From an uncultured Mycoplasmatota bacterium (GTDB lineage Bacteria; Bacillota_I; Bacilli_A; RF39; UBA660), in contig CANSRH010000015.1 in the NCBI GenBank assembly GCA_947649365.1, forward strand, positions 1 to 44,903: 44,903 nt of DNA. The letters are read 5' to 3'. Position 1 is the first letter of the stretch; each line of letters begins with the position of its first letter. The position numbers were made by a program, and so were the translations under genes. The notes under the pieces were generated by a model that had not been told where the DNA came from, did not search any database, and saw only the letters and a list, made by a program, of their open reading frames with translations. Shown one piece after another: positions 16,093 through 24,961 of the stretch.

Positions 16093-18510
16093 TCAACCGA
16101 TGCGATAAGGATTATTTATACTTCCGTCTCCACTTGTATATTGAACACTAGATTTCAAATAAAAGGTTGGACGCACTCCCATATATCTTGATTGAGAAAC
16201 ACCATGATATAAAGAAGGATAACCACCAGGCAAAATTAACCAAGCAAACACGTACCCAGAATCCGTATGACTCGCTTCTGGAGTCATGGTCCATTCATAG
16301 TACTGGTTCTCTAAATTGTACAACCATGCCCTACTTTTATATTCTTCTCTATTTTGATAAATAGACTGAGTTTTCCATAAAGAACTATCTCCCACTTCCA
16401 TAGAATATCCATAATCGGATAAATACATCAATCCAATATTGGAAATAGTAAATAAAGCACCCTGGCTATTTCCTGGAACATTTCCTCTTTCAGAAATATA
16501 ATATCCATCAGTGGTATTTTCTGTATAATTTCTATATAAAGCGCCGCCCAAATACCATTTTGTCAATCCAATATATTTTTGATATTCTCCTAAACTAGAA
16601 TAATATTCTCCATTTAATATTCCTTTTAATGTACTAGCTTCCCATTTATTATTATTCTCATTGTTCCAAATATAACCTTTTCCGCCTAAAGCAGTTGATG
16701 AATTTACTGAAGTTTCACCTGCCCAAGAATTTGCTTTAATTAACTTCACCCGATTCTCATATTCTCCATTTTCACTAGATTGAGTAGGCAAAACACCTAT
16801 AATTCGATATAAATTATCTTCTGTACATTCATTTCCTTCACATCCAAAATAGACATAATTATTTGGGTTAGATCCAACATATCGATAATCTTCTAATGCT
16901 GTGGTCTGTTCTGTTGCTTCATGATCTACTTTTACAATAGAAGTATCTTGATTGCTTTTATTTATTAAATAATCACTAAAATTCTCTGTATTCAAAGATA
17001 TCTTATACGGATTATCTATAGAACCATTGCCACTTTTATACATTACATCTTCTTTTAAATAAAAGGTTGGTCGAACTCCCCACACAAAGCTCGAGTCAGA
17101 CACATAATTGTCGTAGCACAAATACCCAGCAGGATACAGATACCACGCACGGACACGGCTGTTGCCACTCTCGGGAGTCATTGTCCATTCATAATACTTA
17201 CTTTCTAGGTTATATAACCATGCATCAGATACATACTTTCCAGAATTATTATATACACTTTCTTCTCGGTATCCATTTCCTATACTATAGCCATAATCAC
17301 TTGGATACATTAAGCCTATATTTCCAATGAAATTTGTTTCTCCCCCACTATATCCTTTGGTATTACTTCTTTCTATGTTATAAAACTCATCTGGGGTATA
17401 AGTAGTATAACTGTCATAATGAGGTGCTCCTAAGTACCATTTGGCTTGCTCTATATACCCTTGATATTCTCCTAAGCTATTCCAATACACTCCATTTAAT
17501 ACTCTACTTTGTAATGTACTTGTTTGCCACTGATTGCTCGCACTACTATTCCATTGATACCCTTTTCCACTTCCTCCACCTGCGGGATAGGTCGCATTGG
17601 TATCTTTTAATAAACCACTTTCTTCTTCTATATAATAGTTTGCTTTAATAAGTTTTACACGATTTTTATATTCTCCACTTTCAGTTGATTGAGTAGGTAG
17701 GACTCCAATCACTCGGTATAAATTGTCTTCTGTACAATTGTCACTACAACCAAAATAAACATAGTTATTTGGATTTGCTCCAACATAACGATAATCTGTC
17801 AAAGCTGAAGTCTGATCGGTTTCATCATGATTCAATTGCTCTATAGAAGTATCTGTTTTACTTTTATTAATTAAATATTCTGAAAAAGTGTTAGAAGCAA
17901 TTTGAATTAAACTAGACGTTACACTTATTTTTCCTATCCATTCTTTATTCATTGTAGGATCATCAATCGTTACACTTTCATCCATCCATATTTTTAAAGA
18001 ATAGGTTACACTTTCTTTTGCATTTAAAACCCCTGTAGTTAAAGCCCTTGCCTCATTTGCTGTATAATCACTTTTTTTATAAGTTGGATCCACACTTTGA
18101 TAATCAGTTAACCTTTTCTTACCTTCTCCATTAAAATTCATAGAAAGATATTGACTAGAAAGCTGATTTTCACCTAAATCCATAATTTCTAAATTTACAC
18201 TATATTCTGAACTATTATTACAAACATTCTTTATCTTAAATGAATAAGGTGTTAAAAGATTTGCTTCTGCATCTGTAATTGGATAAGCTTTTTCTAGATT
18301 AATAGCGCTGTTATTTACGTCTTCTATTTCCAAACTTAAGCAATCACTTGTTATTTTATTTATACTTTGTTGCACTGCTGTACTTGTCCACCACGCATAA
18401 CTTACTCCAACAATTAATAAAATAATACTGAAAATTCCTATACCAATCAATATTTTTTTCTTTTTTTCAGACTGTTTTAAATTTACATTTTCCTTTTCTC
18501 TTTTTTTCAT
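16093..18510 (-). CDS. Anchored surface protein with two DUF6273-like domains
   Basis: An 805-residue protein exported by an uncleaved or SipW-type N-terminal helix (about 19-38, ending VSYAWW). Residues 40-200 form a beta-rich module with two conserved cysteines, matching the protein at 18544 closely (SINKITSDCL, AYP..D.EA, IKN.C, WMDESVTI.DP.MNKE); its layout recalls TasA/camelysin proteins (inference). Then come two copies of a Trp/Tyr-rich domain (209-505 and 511-805). Each runs from (E/D)YLINKS, through YVYFGC..(N)CTEDNLYR(V/I)IGVLPTQS, KWYLG and YYEWTMTPE, to GVRPTFYLK and N.PY(K/R)I, as in DUF6273-like proteins. AAAGGAAG precedes the ATG. It is 33 bases downstream of the DUF285 gene and is probably translated from the same mRNA. 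Function is unknown; adhesion or surface display is plausible. Confidence 0.8.
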   Translation of the reverse strand: MKKREKENVNLKQSEKKKKILIGIGIFSIILLIVGVSYAWWTSTAVQQSINKITSDCLSLEIEDVNNSAINLEKAYPITDAEANLLTPYSFKIKNVCNNSSEYSVNLEIMDLGENQLSSQYLSMNFNGEGKKRLTDYQSVDPTYKKSDYTANEARALTTGVLNAKESVTYSLKIWMDESVTIDDPTMNKEWIGKISVTSSLIQIASNTFSEYLINKSKTDTSIEQLNHDETDQTSALTDYRYVGANPNNYVYFGCSDNCTEDNLYRVIGVLPTQSTESGEYKNRVKLIKANYYIEEESGLLKDTNATYPAGGGSGKGYQWNSSASNQWQTSTLQSRVLNGVYWNSLGEYQGYIEQAKWYLGAPHYDSYTTYTPDEFYNIERSNTKGYSGGETNFIGNIGLMYPSDYGYSIGNGYREESVYNNSGKYVSDAWLYNLESKYYEWTMTPESGNSRVRAWYLYPAGYLCYDNYVSDSSFVWGVRPTFYLKEDVMYKSGNGSIDNPYKISLNTENFSDYLINKSNQDTSIVKVDHEATEQTTALEDYRYVGSNPNNYVYFGCEGNECTEDNLYRIIGVLPTQSSENGEYENRVKLIKANSWAGETSVNSSTALGGKGYIWNNENNNKWEASTLKGILNGEYYSSLGEYQKYIGLTKWYLGGALYRNYTENTTDGYYISERGNVPGNSQGALFTISNIGLMYLSDYGYSMEVGDSSLWKTQSIYQNREEYKSRAWLYNLENQYYEWTMTPEASHTDSGYVFAWLILPGGYPSLYHGVSQSRYMGVRPTFYLKSSVQYTSGDGSINNPYRIG

Positions 18511-18543
18511 AAAATACTTCCTTTCTGTTATTCTACTAAAATA

Positions 18544-20073
18544 CTATATTACTCCGTTCCATGATTCATGGGTTGGTTTATTGGCTGGACAATTGTAAAA
18601 CATTGCTCCTAAAGTTGCTCCTTCTTTGTATACAAAGTTTTCTCCATATTGAACAGATGTTAACCTAGAACAATTCCCAAACATTCCATATACACCAGCA
18701 AATCTGGTTACATTTCGTGTATCAAAACCACTTAAATCCAATGTTTTTAAATTAGAGCAATTCCAAAACATTGATCCCATATCTATTACGTTACCAGTAT
18801 TAAAACTATTTAGATCTAAATTTGTTAAATTAGAACAACCATAAAACATTTGAGACATAGCGGTAACTTGACTTGTATCAAAATGACTTAAGTCTAAATC
18901 AGTTAAACTATTACAATTATAAAACATTGATCCTATATCTATTACGTTACCAGTATTAAAACTATTTAGATCTAAATTTGTTAAATTAGAACAACCATAA
19001 AACATTTGAGACATAGTGGTAACTTGACTTGTATCGAAATGAGTTAAGTCTAAATCAGTTAAACTATTACAATTATAAAACATATTTCTCATGTTTGTTA
19101 CTTGACTTGTATTAAAACTACTCAAATCTAAGCTTGTTAAATTATTGCACCCTTGGAACATCCAACTCATATTTGTCACATTAGAAGTATCCAATACATG
19201 AATATTTTCTATCTCTTTTAAACTTGTAAAAGAAGAAAACATTCCACTACTATTTGGATTGGCTTTGATTCCACCTCGACCTTGAATGTATACTATATAA
19301 TCTTTTGCTTCTTCTGTACTATTTTCTGTCTCTACTAAATATGCCATTATACTTTTATTTTTTGTTTCTGATACATCAAATATGAATTCTTCACTTGTCA
19401 CTTTTGGATCCAATTGATCTTCAAATACGATTTTACTTATATTTTCTCTATATCCATCTTGCCAAAAAGCAGTAGCAGTATTACCTTTTGCCATAAGGGT
19501 TTCTTTTGGTTCTGTGATACTTGCTGTTACACTAATCTTTGCTAAAAACTCTTTATTCATTACGGGATCATTGATCGTTACACTCTCATCTATCCATACT
19601 CTTAATGCATACGTTTGCTCACTTTGTCCTTCTAATTCTCTTCTTTTTAAAATACTTCTTGCATCATTGGCATCTTTAAAGGTTGGTTCTATACTTTCTT
19701 GACTCCCCAATTTCTTTTTTCCACCATTGTCTATACTTACACTTACATATTGTGTTGCTAATTGTTTTTCTCCTAAGTTTAGAATTTCTAAATTCACATC
19801 GTATTTGATTAAAGAGTCACAAGTATTTTTGATTGTAAACTCGTAAGGGATCAATTCTTTTGCTTCTTTATCTCGCAATGGATATGCATTTTCTAAATGA
19901 ATGGCTTCTGTTTTATCAATCAGTTCTATTTTTAAACAATCGCTTGTTATTTTATTTATACTTTCTTGGCTTGTTGTTGCAACCCATAATGCATAACTAA
20001 CCCCTATAAGAATTCCCACAAGAAGTACTATTCCTACAACAAGCAAAAGTACTTTCTTTCGATTTTTCTTCAT
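18544..20073 (-). CDS. Anchored BspA/DUF285 repeat surface protein
   Basis: A 509-residue exported protein: basic N-terminus, membrane helix at about 8-26 ending VSYALW, and a TasA/camelysin-like beta module also present in the next gene. After it come seven repeats of about 26 residues with the pattern (D/N)T.(Q/N)V..M..MF..C..L..LDL..F. This is the DUF285 (PF03382) BspA-like leucine-rich repeat, common in mycoplasma and gut Firmicutes surface proteins and linked to adhesion. Repeats 3-4 and 5-6 are nearly identical in DNA (156-bp duplication). The ATG at 20073 follows AGAGG; the TTG at 20082 does not. It has its own promoter at 20133-20161 and is divergent from an Xre gene. Confidence 0.85.
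   Translation of the reverse strand: MKKNRKKVLLLVVGIVLLVGILIGVSYALWVATTSQESINKITSDCLKIELIDKTEAIHLENAYPLRDKEAKELIPYEFTIKNTCDSLIKYDVNLEILNLGEKQLATQYVSVSIDNGGKKKLGSQESIEPTFKDANDARSILKRRELEGQSEQTYALRVWIDESVTINDPVMNKEFLAKISVTASITEPKETLMAKGNTATAFWQDGYRENISKIVFEDQLDPKVTSEEFIFDVSETKNKSIMAYLVETENSTEEAKDYIVYIQGRGGIKANPNSSGMFSSFTSLKEIENIHVLDTSNVTNMSWMFQGCNNLTSLDLSSFNTSQVTNMRNMFYNCNSLTDLDLTHFDTSQVTTMSQMFYGCSNLTNLDLNSFNTGNVIDIGSMFYNCNSLTDLDLSHFDTSQVTAMSQMFYGCSNLTNLDLNSFNTGNVIDMGSMFWNCSNLKTLDLSGFDTRNVTRFAGVYGMFGNCSRLTSVQYGENFVYKEGATLGAMFYNCPANKPTHESWNGVI
18769..19080. repeat. Near-identical tandem 156-bp coding repeat
   Basis: 18769-18924 and 18925-19080 are head-to-tail copies with four base differences, counted by eye. 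Each encodes two DUF285 repeat units (52 residues). The length is a multiple of three, so gain or loss of a copy would keep the reading frame. Confidence 0.85.
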
Positions 20074-20132
20074 ACAATGCAACCTCTATTCTCAATATTT
20101 GCATGACTAGAACTCTAGTCTTCTACAATCCA

Positions 20133-20161
20133 ATTATAAATCAATTCGCACAATATAGCAA
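20133..20161 (-). promoter_or_regulatory. Promoter of the surface-protein operon
   Basis: On the minus strand TTGCTA (20161-20156) and TATAAT (20138-20133) are separated by 17 bases, about 60 bases before the start codon. The -35 box lies in a sequence (TTCGCACAATATAGCAA, 20145-20161) repeated at 20251-20267 beside the divergent Xre gene, which suggests shared control. Confidence 0.7.
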
Positions 20162-20267
20162 CTTTAAATCTTAAAAATAGATAGACTTAAATTACAATTT
20201 AGTTATAACAAATCCAACTTGCAAAAAATGTAGAAAGATAGGAACGAAATTTCGCATAATATAGCAA
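20145..20267. repeat. Direct-repeat operator candidates
   Basis: TTCGCACAATATAGCAA (20145-20161) and TTCGCATAATATAGCAA (20251-20267) are 106 bases apart in the intergenic region. A third shorter copy, ACAATATAGCACTT, spans the Xre stop codon near 20801. The second copy abuts the palindrome CGAAATTTCG (20245-20254). These are candidate binding sites for the double-HTH Xre protein. Confidence 0.5.
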
Positions 20268-20318
20268 TATTAAAATATTTCCAAAATTTACCATGAGAAA
20301 ATGAACTCGGTGAAAAAA

Positions 20319-20810
20319 ATGGTAAATATTGGCGATCGTTTAAAATACATTCGGGAAACCTACGACTTAAGTCAAAAAGACTTAGCGACTATTTTAGGAA
20401 TTGAAAAATCTTCAATATCTCATTATGAAAAGAATGATCGAACAATTCCTATCGAACACCTAATAAAATTTAGCGATTACTTAAATTTATCCATTGATTA
20501 TATCTTTGGTCTAACAGATATTAAATGTTATGAAGACCAAATAGAAAAATACAATATAAACCAAATGGCAGAAAGAATAAAAATAATTGGAAAAGAACAA
20601 CACTTAACAAATGTTGCTTTTGCAAAAATTATAAATAGTTGTGAATCTAACATTAGAAACTACAAAAATGGAAAATATTTAATATTAACAACTTTTGCCC
20701 TACAAATAGCTTCTACCTTAAATTATTCGATTGACTGGATACTAGGAAAAACAAATCAAAAACAAATTATCCAAAAAAGAAAACTAGTTACCACTTATTT
20801 TACAATATAG
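20319..20810 (+). CDS. Xre regulator with two helix-turn-helix domains
   Basis: A 163-residue protein with two Cro/cI domains in one chain. The first (about 3-62) reads GDRLKYIRETYDLSQKDLA...IEKSSISHYEKNDR and ends SIDYIFGLT. The second (about 74-146) is more diverged, with ERIKIIGKEQHLTN...CESNIRNYKNG, and ends SIDWILGKT. The ATG at 20319 is preferred over the one at 20301 because GGTGA lies just upstream. It is divergent from the DUF285/DUF6273 surface operon, as the Xre gene at 247 is from another surface gene, so control of surface-protein expression is the likely role (inference). Confidence 0.82.
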   Translation: MVNIGDRLKYIRETYDLSQKDLATILGIEKSSISHYEKNDRTIPIEHLIKFSDYLNLSIDYIFGLTDIKCYEDQIEKYNINQMAERIKIIGKEQHLTNVAFAKIINSCESNIRNYKNGKYLILTTFALQIASTLNYSIDWILGKTNQKQIIQKRKLVTTYFTI

Positions 20811-20993
20811 CACTTCAAATAACATATAATTCAAAAAAGATATAAAAATAATTGATTTTCTGGGAGTGATAGAGTATATTTAAATGTATTTTTTGACACA
20901 TTTTTTTACCATTTACAATTTTTTATTTTTTTTCTTGATACAATATACAGCAAAAATGGAAAACAAAAAAGAACTAAAATTATAATCATATTT

Positions 20994-22253
20994 TTAATTC
21001 TTCAATGTTCCAATAGATACAACGTAAACGCCATCTTCTCTCTTATAAGAATAATTCGCTCCAGTTAAAACAGCTAAAAATGCAGGTTCTCCACATTTTT
21101 TAATGTCAACACGATTTTTAAATTTCAAAAGATTATTAGCAGCTTCATCAATATATCCAGCTCCCAGTTTTATTTCCACTGCTCCCCATTTTCCACTACT
21201 TGTTCTAAGTATAGCATCTACTTCAAAATCTTGTTCGTCACGATAAAAAGTTATATCTCCACCATAGCTTCCAGTATATATTTTTAAATCCCTCATACAA
21301 AGTGATTCAAATAAAAGTCCAAAAGTATTTAAATCTTTAATTAAATCATTTGGTTTCATCTCAAGTATCGCTGTTGCAATAGACGGATCAACAAAATATT
21401 TTTTTGGTTTTATACGAAGAGCATATTTACTTCTAAAATTTAAATTAGTAGCATGAACATCTTCAATAACAAATAGTTTTTCTAGTGTATTTAAATAGTC
21501 TGTTAAAGTTGGCCTAGAAATATCTATATCAAAATTGTTTTTAACATCGCCTTCTATCGTTGAAGTAGCAACTTGTGTGGAAATATTTCTTGCGAGACTT
21601 CGTAAAACATTTTGCATTTTTTCTGGATTTCTTTCTACTCCATCTATTTTTTTTACTTCTTCATGTACTAACGATTTAACATATTCCTTAGCAAACCTAT
21701 ACCTAGCATCACTTTTCACTTCAATGGATGCAGGCCACCCACCTCTAACTATAATACATGCTAAATCTTCTAAGGATAATTTTGAAACTCCCAAAATATC
21801 TTTGCCAGCTAATATATCACTAAATGACACCTCTCCTGTAGATTCTCTCGATTCATATAGACTCATTGGACGCATTATTACTCTCGATATTCTACCAGTT
21901 CCAGTATGCATCGTTTCACCCTCACTTGGCTTTGCAGATCCTGTAAGAATATATTGTCCCTTTTTTCCCGAATGATCAACATCTGTTCTAATTGAATCCC
22001 ATACAACAGGATACATTTGCCACTCATCAAACATTCTTGGTTTTTCGCCATTCAAAAATAATGAAGGCTTAGTATTTTTTATTTCTTCATATTCTTGTTT
22101 TCTATCTGGATTTTGGAATTCAATGAAACTTTTCGCATGATAAAAACCCGTAGTAGATTTTCCACACCATTTGCATCCTTCTATAAGTACCGCCCCCATA
22201 ATTTCCATAAGTTCATCAATTTCTGAGTCAACAATTCTTGGTAAATAGCTCAT
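20994..22253 (-). CDS. AAA_14/DUF4143 family ATPase
   Basis: A 419-residue protein of the widespread archaeal/bacterial ATPase family with an AAA_14 module and C-terminal DUF4143. Seen: Walker A GCKWCGKST (26-34), Walker B-like RMFDEWQ (73-79), sensor ILTGS (102-106), then a DUF4143 region. Near the end DFEVDAIL...GAVEIKLG resembles a PD-(D/E)xK nuclease core. Function of the family is not settled. GAGGAG precedes the ATG, and the promoter carries iterated repeats. It is flanked by AT-rich gaps and sits between surface genes and the ribosomal operon, as expected for an accessory gene. Confidence 0.85.
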   Translation of the reverse strand: MSYLPRIVDSEIDELMEIMGAVLIEGCKWCGKSTTGFYHAKSFIEFQNPDRKQEYEEIKNTKPSLFLNGEKPRMFDEWQMYPVVWDSIRTDVDHSGKKGQYILTGSAKPSEGETMHTGTGRISRVIMRPMSLYESRESTGEVSFSDILAGKDILGVSKLSLEDLACIIVRGGWPASIEVKSDARYRFAKEYVKSLVHEEVKKIDGVERNPEKMQNVLRSLARNISTQVATSTIEGDVKNNFDIDISRPTLTDYLNTLEKLFVIEDVHATNLNFRSKYALRIKPKKYFVDPSIATAILEMKPNDLIKDLNTFGLLFESLCMRDLKIYTGSYGGDITFYRDEQDFEVDAILRTSSGKWGAVEIKLGAGYIDEAANNLLKFKNRVDIKKCGEPAFLAVLTGANYSYKREDGVYVVSIGTLKN

Positions 22254-22266
22254 AGCATTTCTCCTC

Positions 22267-22346
22267 TTTTGTAAAAAAATTATATCATCATTTTACAAAA
22301 AAAGCAAATTTAATTTTACAAAAAAAGTTATTTTTATTTTACATTT
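22267..22346 (-). promoter_or_regulatory. Promoter with iterated TTTTACA repeats
   Basis: On the minus strand TTGCTT (22307-22302) and TATAAT (22284-22279) are 17 bases apart, upstream of the DUF4143 gene. TTTTACAAAA occurs at 22291-22300 and 22314-22323, its inverse TTTTGTAAAA at 22267-22276, and TTTTACATTT at 22337. The repeats cover both boxes and look like an operator. Confidence 0.55.
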
Positions 22347-22429
22347 TAAGGAAAAATTAGTTTACATTTCAAGTAATTTTGGTTTTTATAAAAGTGTTAT
22401 AAAAAAATTTTAACTTTAACATTTTTTGC

Positions 22430-22457
22430 AAAAAAAAATCAGTTTATTTCTAAACCA
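22430..22457 (-). terminator. Terminator of the ribosomal operon
   Basis: On the minus strand TGGTTTA, loop GAAA, TAAACTG form a 7-pair stem (two G-U pairs) followed by nine T. The stem overlaps the rplQ stop codon. Confidence 0.65.
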
Positions 22458-22791
22458 ATTCTAATCTCACTTCTAAAGCATCGTCGCCGATTCTTTCTTT
22501 CAATTTAATAATTCTCGTATATCCACCATTACGTGTTTCATAACGCTTAGCAAGTTCATTAAAAACTTTATCCACACAATCCTTGTTGTTATAAACAAAT
22601 GCAAGTGCTTTTCTACGAGACACCAAAGTACCACGTTTTCCATAAGTAATTAACTTATCAACAAACTTGCGAACTTCTTTTGCTTTTGCTTCTGTTGTAA
22701 CAATACCCTCATTTAGAATTACTTCAACAGCTTGTGTAGCAAAAATACTATGTCTTTGTCTTGTTTCTCTTCCTAATTTTCTATATGCCAT
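22450..22791 (-). CDS. rplQ: Ribosomal protein L17
   Basis: A 113-residue large-subunit protein of normal length, placed near the peptide exit region. The N-terminal MAYRKLGRETRQRHSIFATQ block and the C-terminal GGYTRIIKLKERIGDDALEVRLELV block are diagnostic. It is the last gene of the long minus-strand ribosomal operon, 11 bases after rpoA, and is followed by a terminator hairpin that overlaps its stop codon. Confidence 0.97.
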   Translation of the reverse strand: MAYRKLGRETRQRHSIFATQAVEVILNEGIVTTEAKAKEVRKFVDKLITYGKRGTLVSRRKALAFVYNNKDCVDKVFNELAKRYETRNGGYTRIIKLKERIGDDALEVRLELV

Positions 22792-22802
22792 GATTTACCT
22801 CC

Positions 22803-23747
22803 TTAATCTTTAAACTTAAGTCCCATTTCTGCAACTTTATCAAGAACTTCTTTAAGCGACTTCTTGCCCAAGTTACGGATTTTAGTAACTTCCACTTCTT
22901 TTTTCGAAATTAAATCTTGAACCGTATGAATACCAGCTCTTTTTAAACAATTATATGCTCTTACAGAAAACTCAATCTCTTCAATAGGTGTTTCAAGTGT
23001 TTTTGTAATCGTATCTACTTTTTTCTCTGCCATCAATCCTGAAATATCACTAATAGAATTTAAATCAGCAACGATAGAGAAATGTTCAATCAAAATCTTA
23101 GCAGAAAGAGCCATACATTCTTCTGGAGTAATACTTCCATTGGTAGTAACGCGCATAATAAGTTTATCATAATTTTCACTATGACCAACACGAGCACTTT
23201 CTGTCTCATAAGCTACTTTTTCAACAGGAGAATACAAAGAATCAATGGCAATCACACCAACTTTTTTACTATCAAGTAAAGCTTGGTTTTCTTTAGAATC
23301 AACGTATCCTTTTCCATTCGATACAGTCATTTCCATATCGATTTTTCCACCCTCAACAAGGTTGCAAATAACTAAATCTTTATTAACAATTTCCAAATCA
23401 GCATCACATTCAATTTCTCCTGCTAATACTGGTCCTGGTGTAGATTTAGAAATACGAATGATCTTATTTTCATCAGTATGATTTTTAAGTACTACACTCT
23501 TTAAATTAAGAATAATACTTGTAACATCTTCATAAACACCTTCAATTTTTTGGAATTCATGAAGTACTCCATCAATTTTAACACTAGTAATCGCACAACC
23601 TGGTAAACTAGAAAGCATAATTCTTCGTAAAGCATTACCGATTGTTGTACCAAATCCTCTTTCCAATGGCTCTAAGACAAACTCACCGTAATGAGAGTCA
23701 TTTGCATATTCTGTTATTTTGTATTCTGGTTTTTCAAATTTAATCAT
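22803..23747 (-). CDS. rpoA: RNA polymerase alpha subunit
   Basis: A 314-residue subunit that dimerises to start RNA polymerase assembly. The N-terminal domain shows PLERGFGTTIGNALRRIMLSS, and the C-terminal domain shows the helix-hairpin-helix region (VRAYNCLKRAGIHTVQDLI, then IRNLGKKSLKEV) that contacts UP elements and activators. Both domains are complete. It sits between rpsK and rplQ, its normal place. Confidence 0.97.
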   Translation of the reverse strand: MIKFEKPEYKITEYANDSHYGEFVLEPLERGFGTTIGNALRRIMLSSLPGCAITSVKIDGVLHEFQKIEGVYEDVTSIILNLKSVVLKNHTDENKIIRISKSTPGPVLAGEIECDADLEIVNKDLVICNLVEGGKIDMEMTVSNGKGYVDSKENQALLDSKKVGVIAIDSLYSPVEKVAYETESARVGHSENYDKLIMRVTTNGSITPEECMALSAKILIEHFSIVADLNSISDISGLMAEKKVDTITKTLETPIEEIEFSVRAYNCLKRAGIHTVQDLISKKEVEVTKIRNLGKKSLKEVLDKVAEMGLKFKD

Positions 23748-23769
23748 ATTTAACTCTTCCTTTCATTCA

Positions 23770-24153
23770 TTAATTTCTAGGACGTTTTGGTGGACGACAT
23801 CCATTATGAGGTACTGGAGTACTATCCGAAATACTTCTAACTTCTAGTCCAACCGCTTGTAATGAACGAATGGCTGTTTCTCTACCAGAACCTAATCCCT
23901 TGACATCTACATCAACAACTTTTACACCGCAATCTTTAGCAGCCTTACCAGCTGCCTCAGCAGCTACACCTGCAGCATAAGGAGTTTTCTTTTTACTTCC
24001 TTTGTATCCAATCGTTCCACTAGATGCCCATGTAATTACATTTCCCATAGTATCTGTAAATGTAACGATTGTATTATTATAAGTAGAATGAATATGAACA
24101 ACAGCTTCTGGAATATTCTTCTTAACTTTTCTTTTTCTTCTGTTATATGCCAT
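23770..24153 (-). CDS. rpsK: Ribosomal protein S11
   Basis: A 127-residue small-subunit platform protein. The block [18 protein letters not shown], the GFKG-equivalent [13 protein letters not shown], and the C-terminal [18 protein letters not shown] are diagnostic. Ten bases after rpsM; its ribosome binding site is GGAGG. Confidence 0.97.
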   Translation of the reverse strand: MAYNRRKRKVKKNIPEAVVHIHSTYNNTIVTFTDTMGNVITWASSGTIGYKGSKKKTPYAAGVAAEAAGKAAKDCGVKVVDVDVKGLGSGRETAIRSLQAVGLEVRSISDSTPVPHNGCRPPKRPRN

Positions 24154-24163
24154 GATTTACCTC

Positions 24164-24538
24164 CTATTTACCTACTTTTTTCTTATTTGCTACTACTTTA
24201 CCTTTACCCTTACGAGTACGAGCATTTCTACTTGTTCTTTGTCCACGAACAGGCAATCCTTTTTTATGTCTTACTCCTTGGTAGCAATTAATTTCCATTT
24301 TATTTTTAATAGACATTTGTACTTCACGACGTAAATCACCTTCAACATCGTACTTATCAATTTCTTTACGTAATGCTGAAATCTCATCATCGGTTAAATC
24401 TTTAATTTTTTTTGTTGGATCAACTTTTGCAGATTCACAAAGTGTAGTAGCTAAACTTCTACCAATACCATAAATCGCAGTAAGTCCTATACAAACATGT
24501 TTTTCATTCGGTAACTCAATATTCTTAATTCTTGCCAT
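24164..24538 (-). CDS. rpsM: Ribosomal protein S13
   Basis: A 124-residue small-subunit head protein that contacts the P-site tRNA and L5. [26 protein letters not shown] starts the helix-two-turn-helix part. The basic tail [22 protein letters not shown] is intact. It starts nine bases after rpmJ with GGAGG upstream. Confidence 0.97.
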   Translation of the reverse strand: MARIKNIELPNEKHVCIGLTAIYGIGRSLATTLCESAKVDPTKKIKDLTDDEISALRKEIDKYDVEGDLRREVQMSIKNKMEINCYQGVRHKKGLPVRGQRTSRNARTRKGKGKVVANKKKVGK

Positions 24539-24547
24539 AAAATCCTC

Positions 24548-24664
24548 CTATTTCCCTTGTGTTTGTTTGTGTTTAGGGTTTTCACAAATAATCATATTTT
24601 TTCCTTTTCTTTTAATTTTTTTACACTTATTACAAATTTTTTTAACTGAAGCTCTAACTTTCAT
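24548..24664 (-). CDS. rpmJ: Ribosomal protein L36
   Basis: A 38-residue protein, [20 protein letters not shown] continuing to a stop. It carries the zinc-binding set C11, C14, C27 and H32, so it is the zinc-containing form. It is too short for common ORF cut-offs but sits exactly where expected, between infA and rpsM, with GGAGG upstream. Confidence 0.95.
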   Translation of the reverse strand: MKVRASVKKICNKCKKIKRKGKNMIICENPKHKQTQGK

Positions 24665-24679
24665 AATTTTATACCTCCA

Positions 24680-24958
24680 TTATCTTTTATTCCATGTTAT
24701 GCGCCCACGTGTTAAGTCGTAAGGCGAAAGTTCGATTGTTACTGTATCACCTGGTAGAATACGTATCATATGAACGCGCATTTTACCAGAAACGTAGGCT
24801 TCTACAGTATGACCATTAGGTAATTCGACTATGTAATCTCCGCCTTTTACCACATCAACTACTTTACCTTCTACTTCAATTTTATCACTTTTTGGTTGTG
24901 ATACATTTGTTTTTGAAGTCTTATTCATATTTTTCTTATTCATATTTTTTTTCGCCAT
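24680..24958 (-). CDS. infA: Translation initiation factor IF-1 with N-terminal extension
   Basis: IF-1 occupies the ribosomal A site during initiation. The S1/OB-fold core ([54 protein letters not shown]) is complete. The chain is 92 residues against the usual 72. The extra 20 or so residues are [13 protein letters not shown] plus a Ser/Thr/Lys-rich linker containing a repeated KKNMN. The first ATG has AGGAG eight bases upstream inside the end of map, so the long form is probably real. Internal ATGs lack such a site. Confidence 0.93.
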   Translation of the reverse strand: MAKKNMNKKNMNKTSKTNVSQPKSDKIEVEGKVVDVVKGGDYIVELPNGHTVEAYVSGKMRVHMIRILPGDTVTIELSPYDLTRGRITWNKR

Positions 24959-24961
24959 ATT

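Noticed and set aside
18769-19080. Regular repeats that could suggest a CRISPR array
   Set aside because: They are contiguous coding repeats without spacers and encode DUF285 units.
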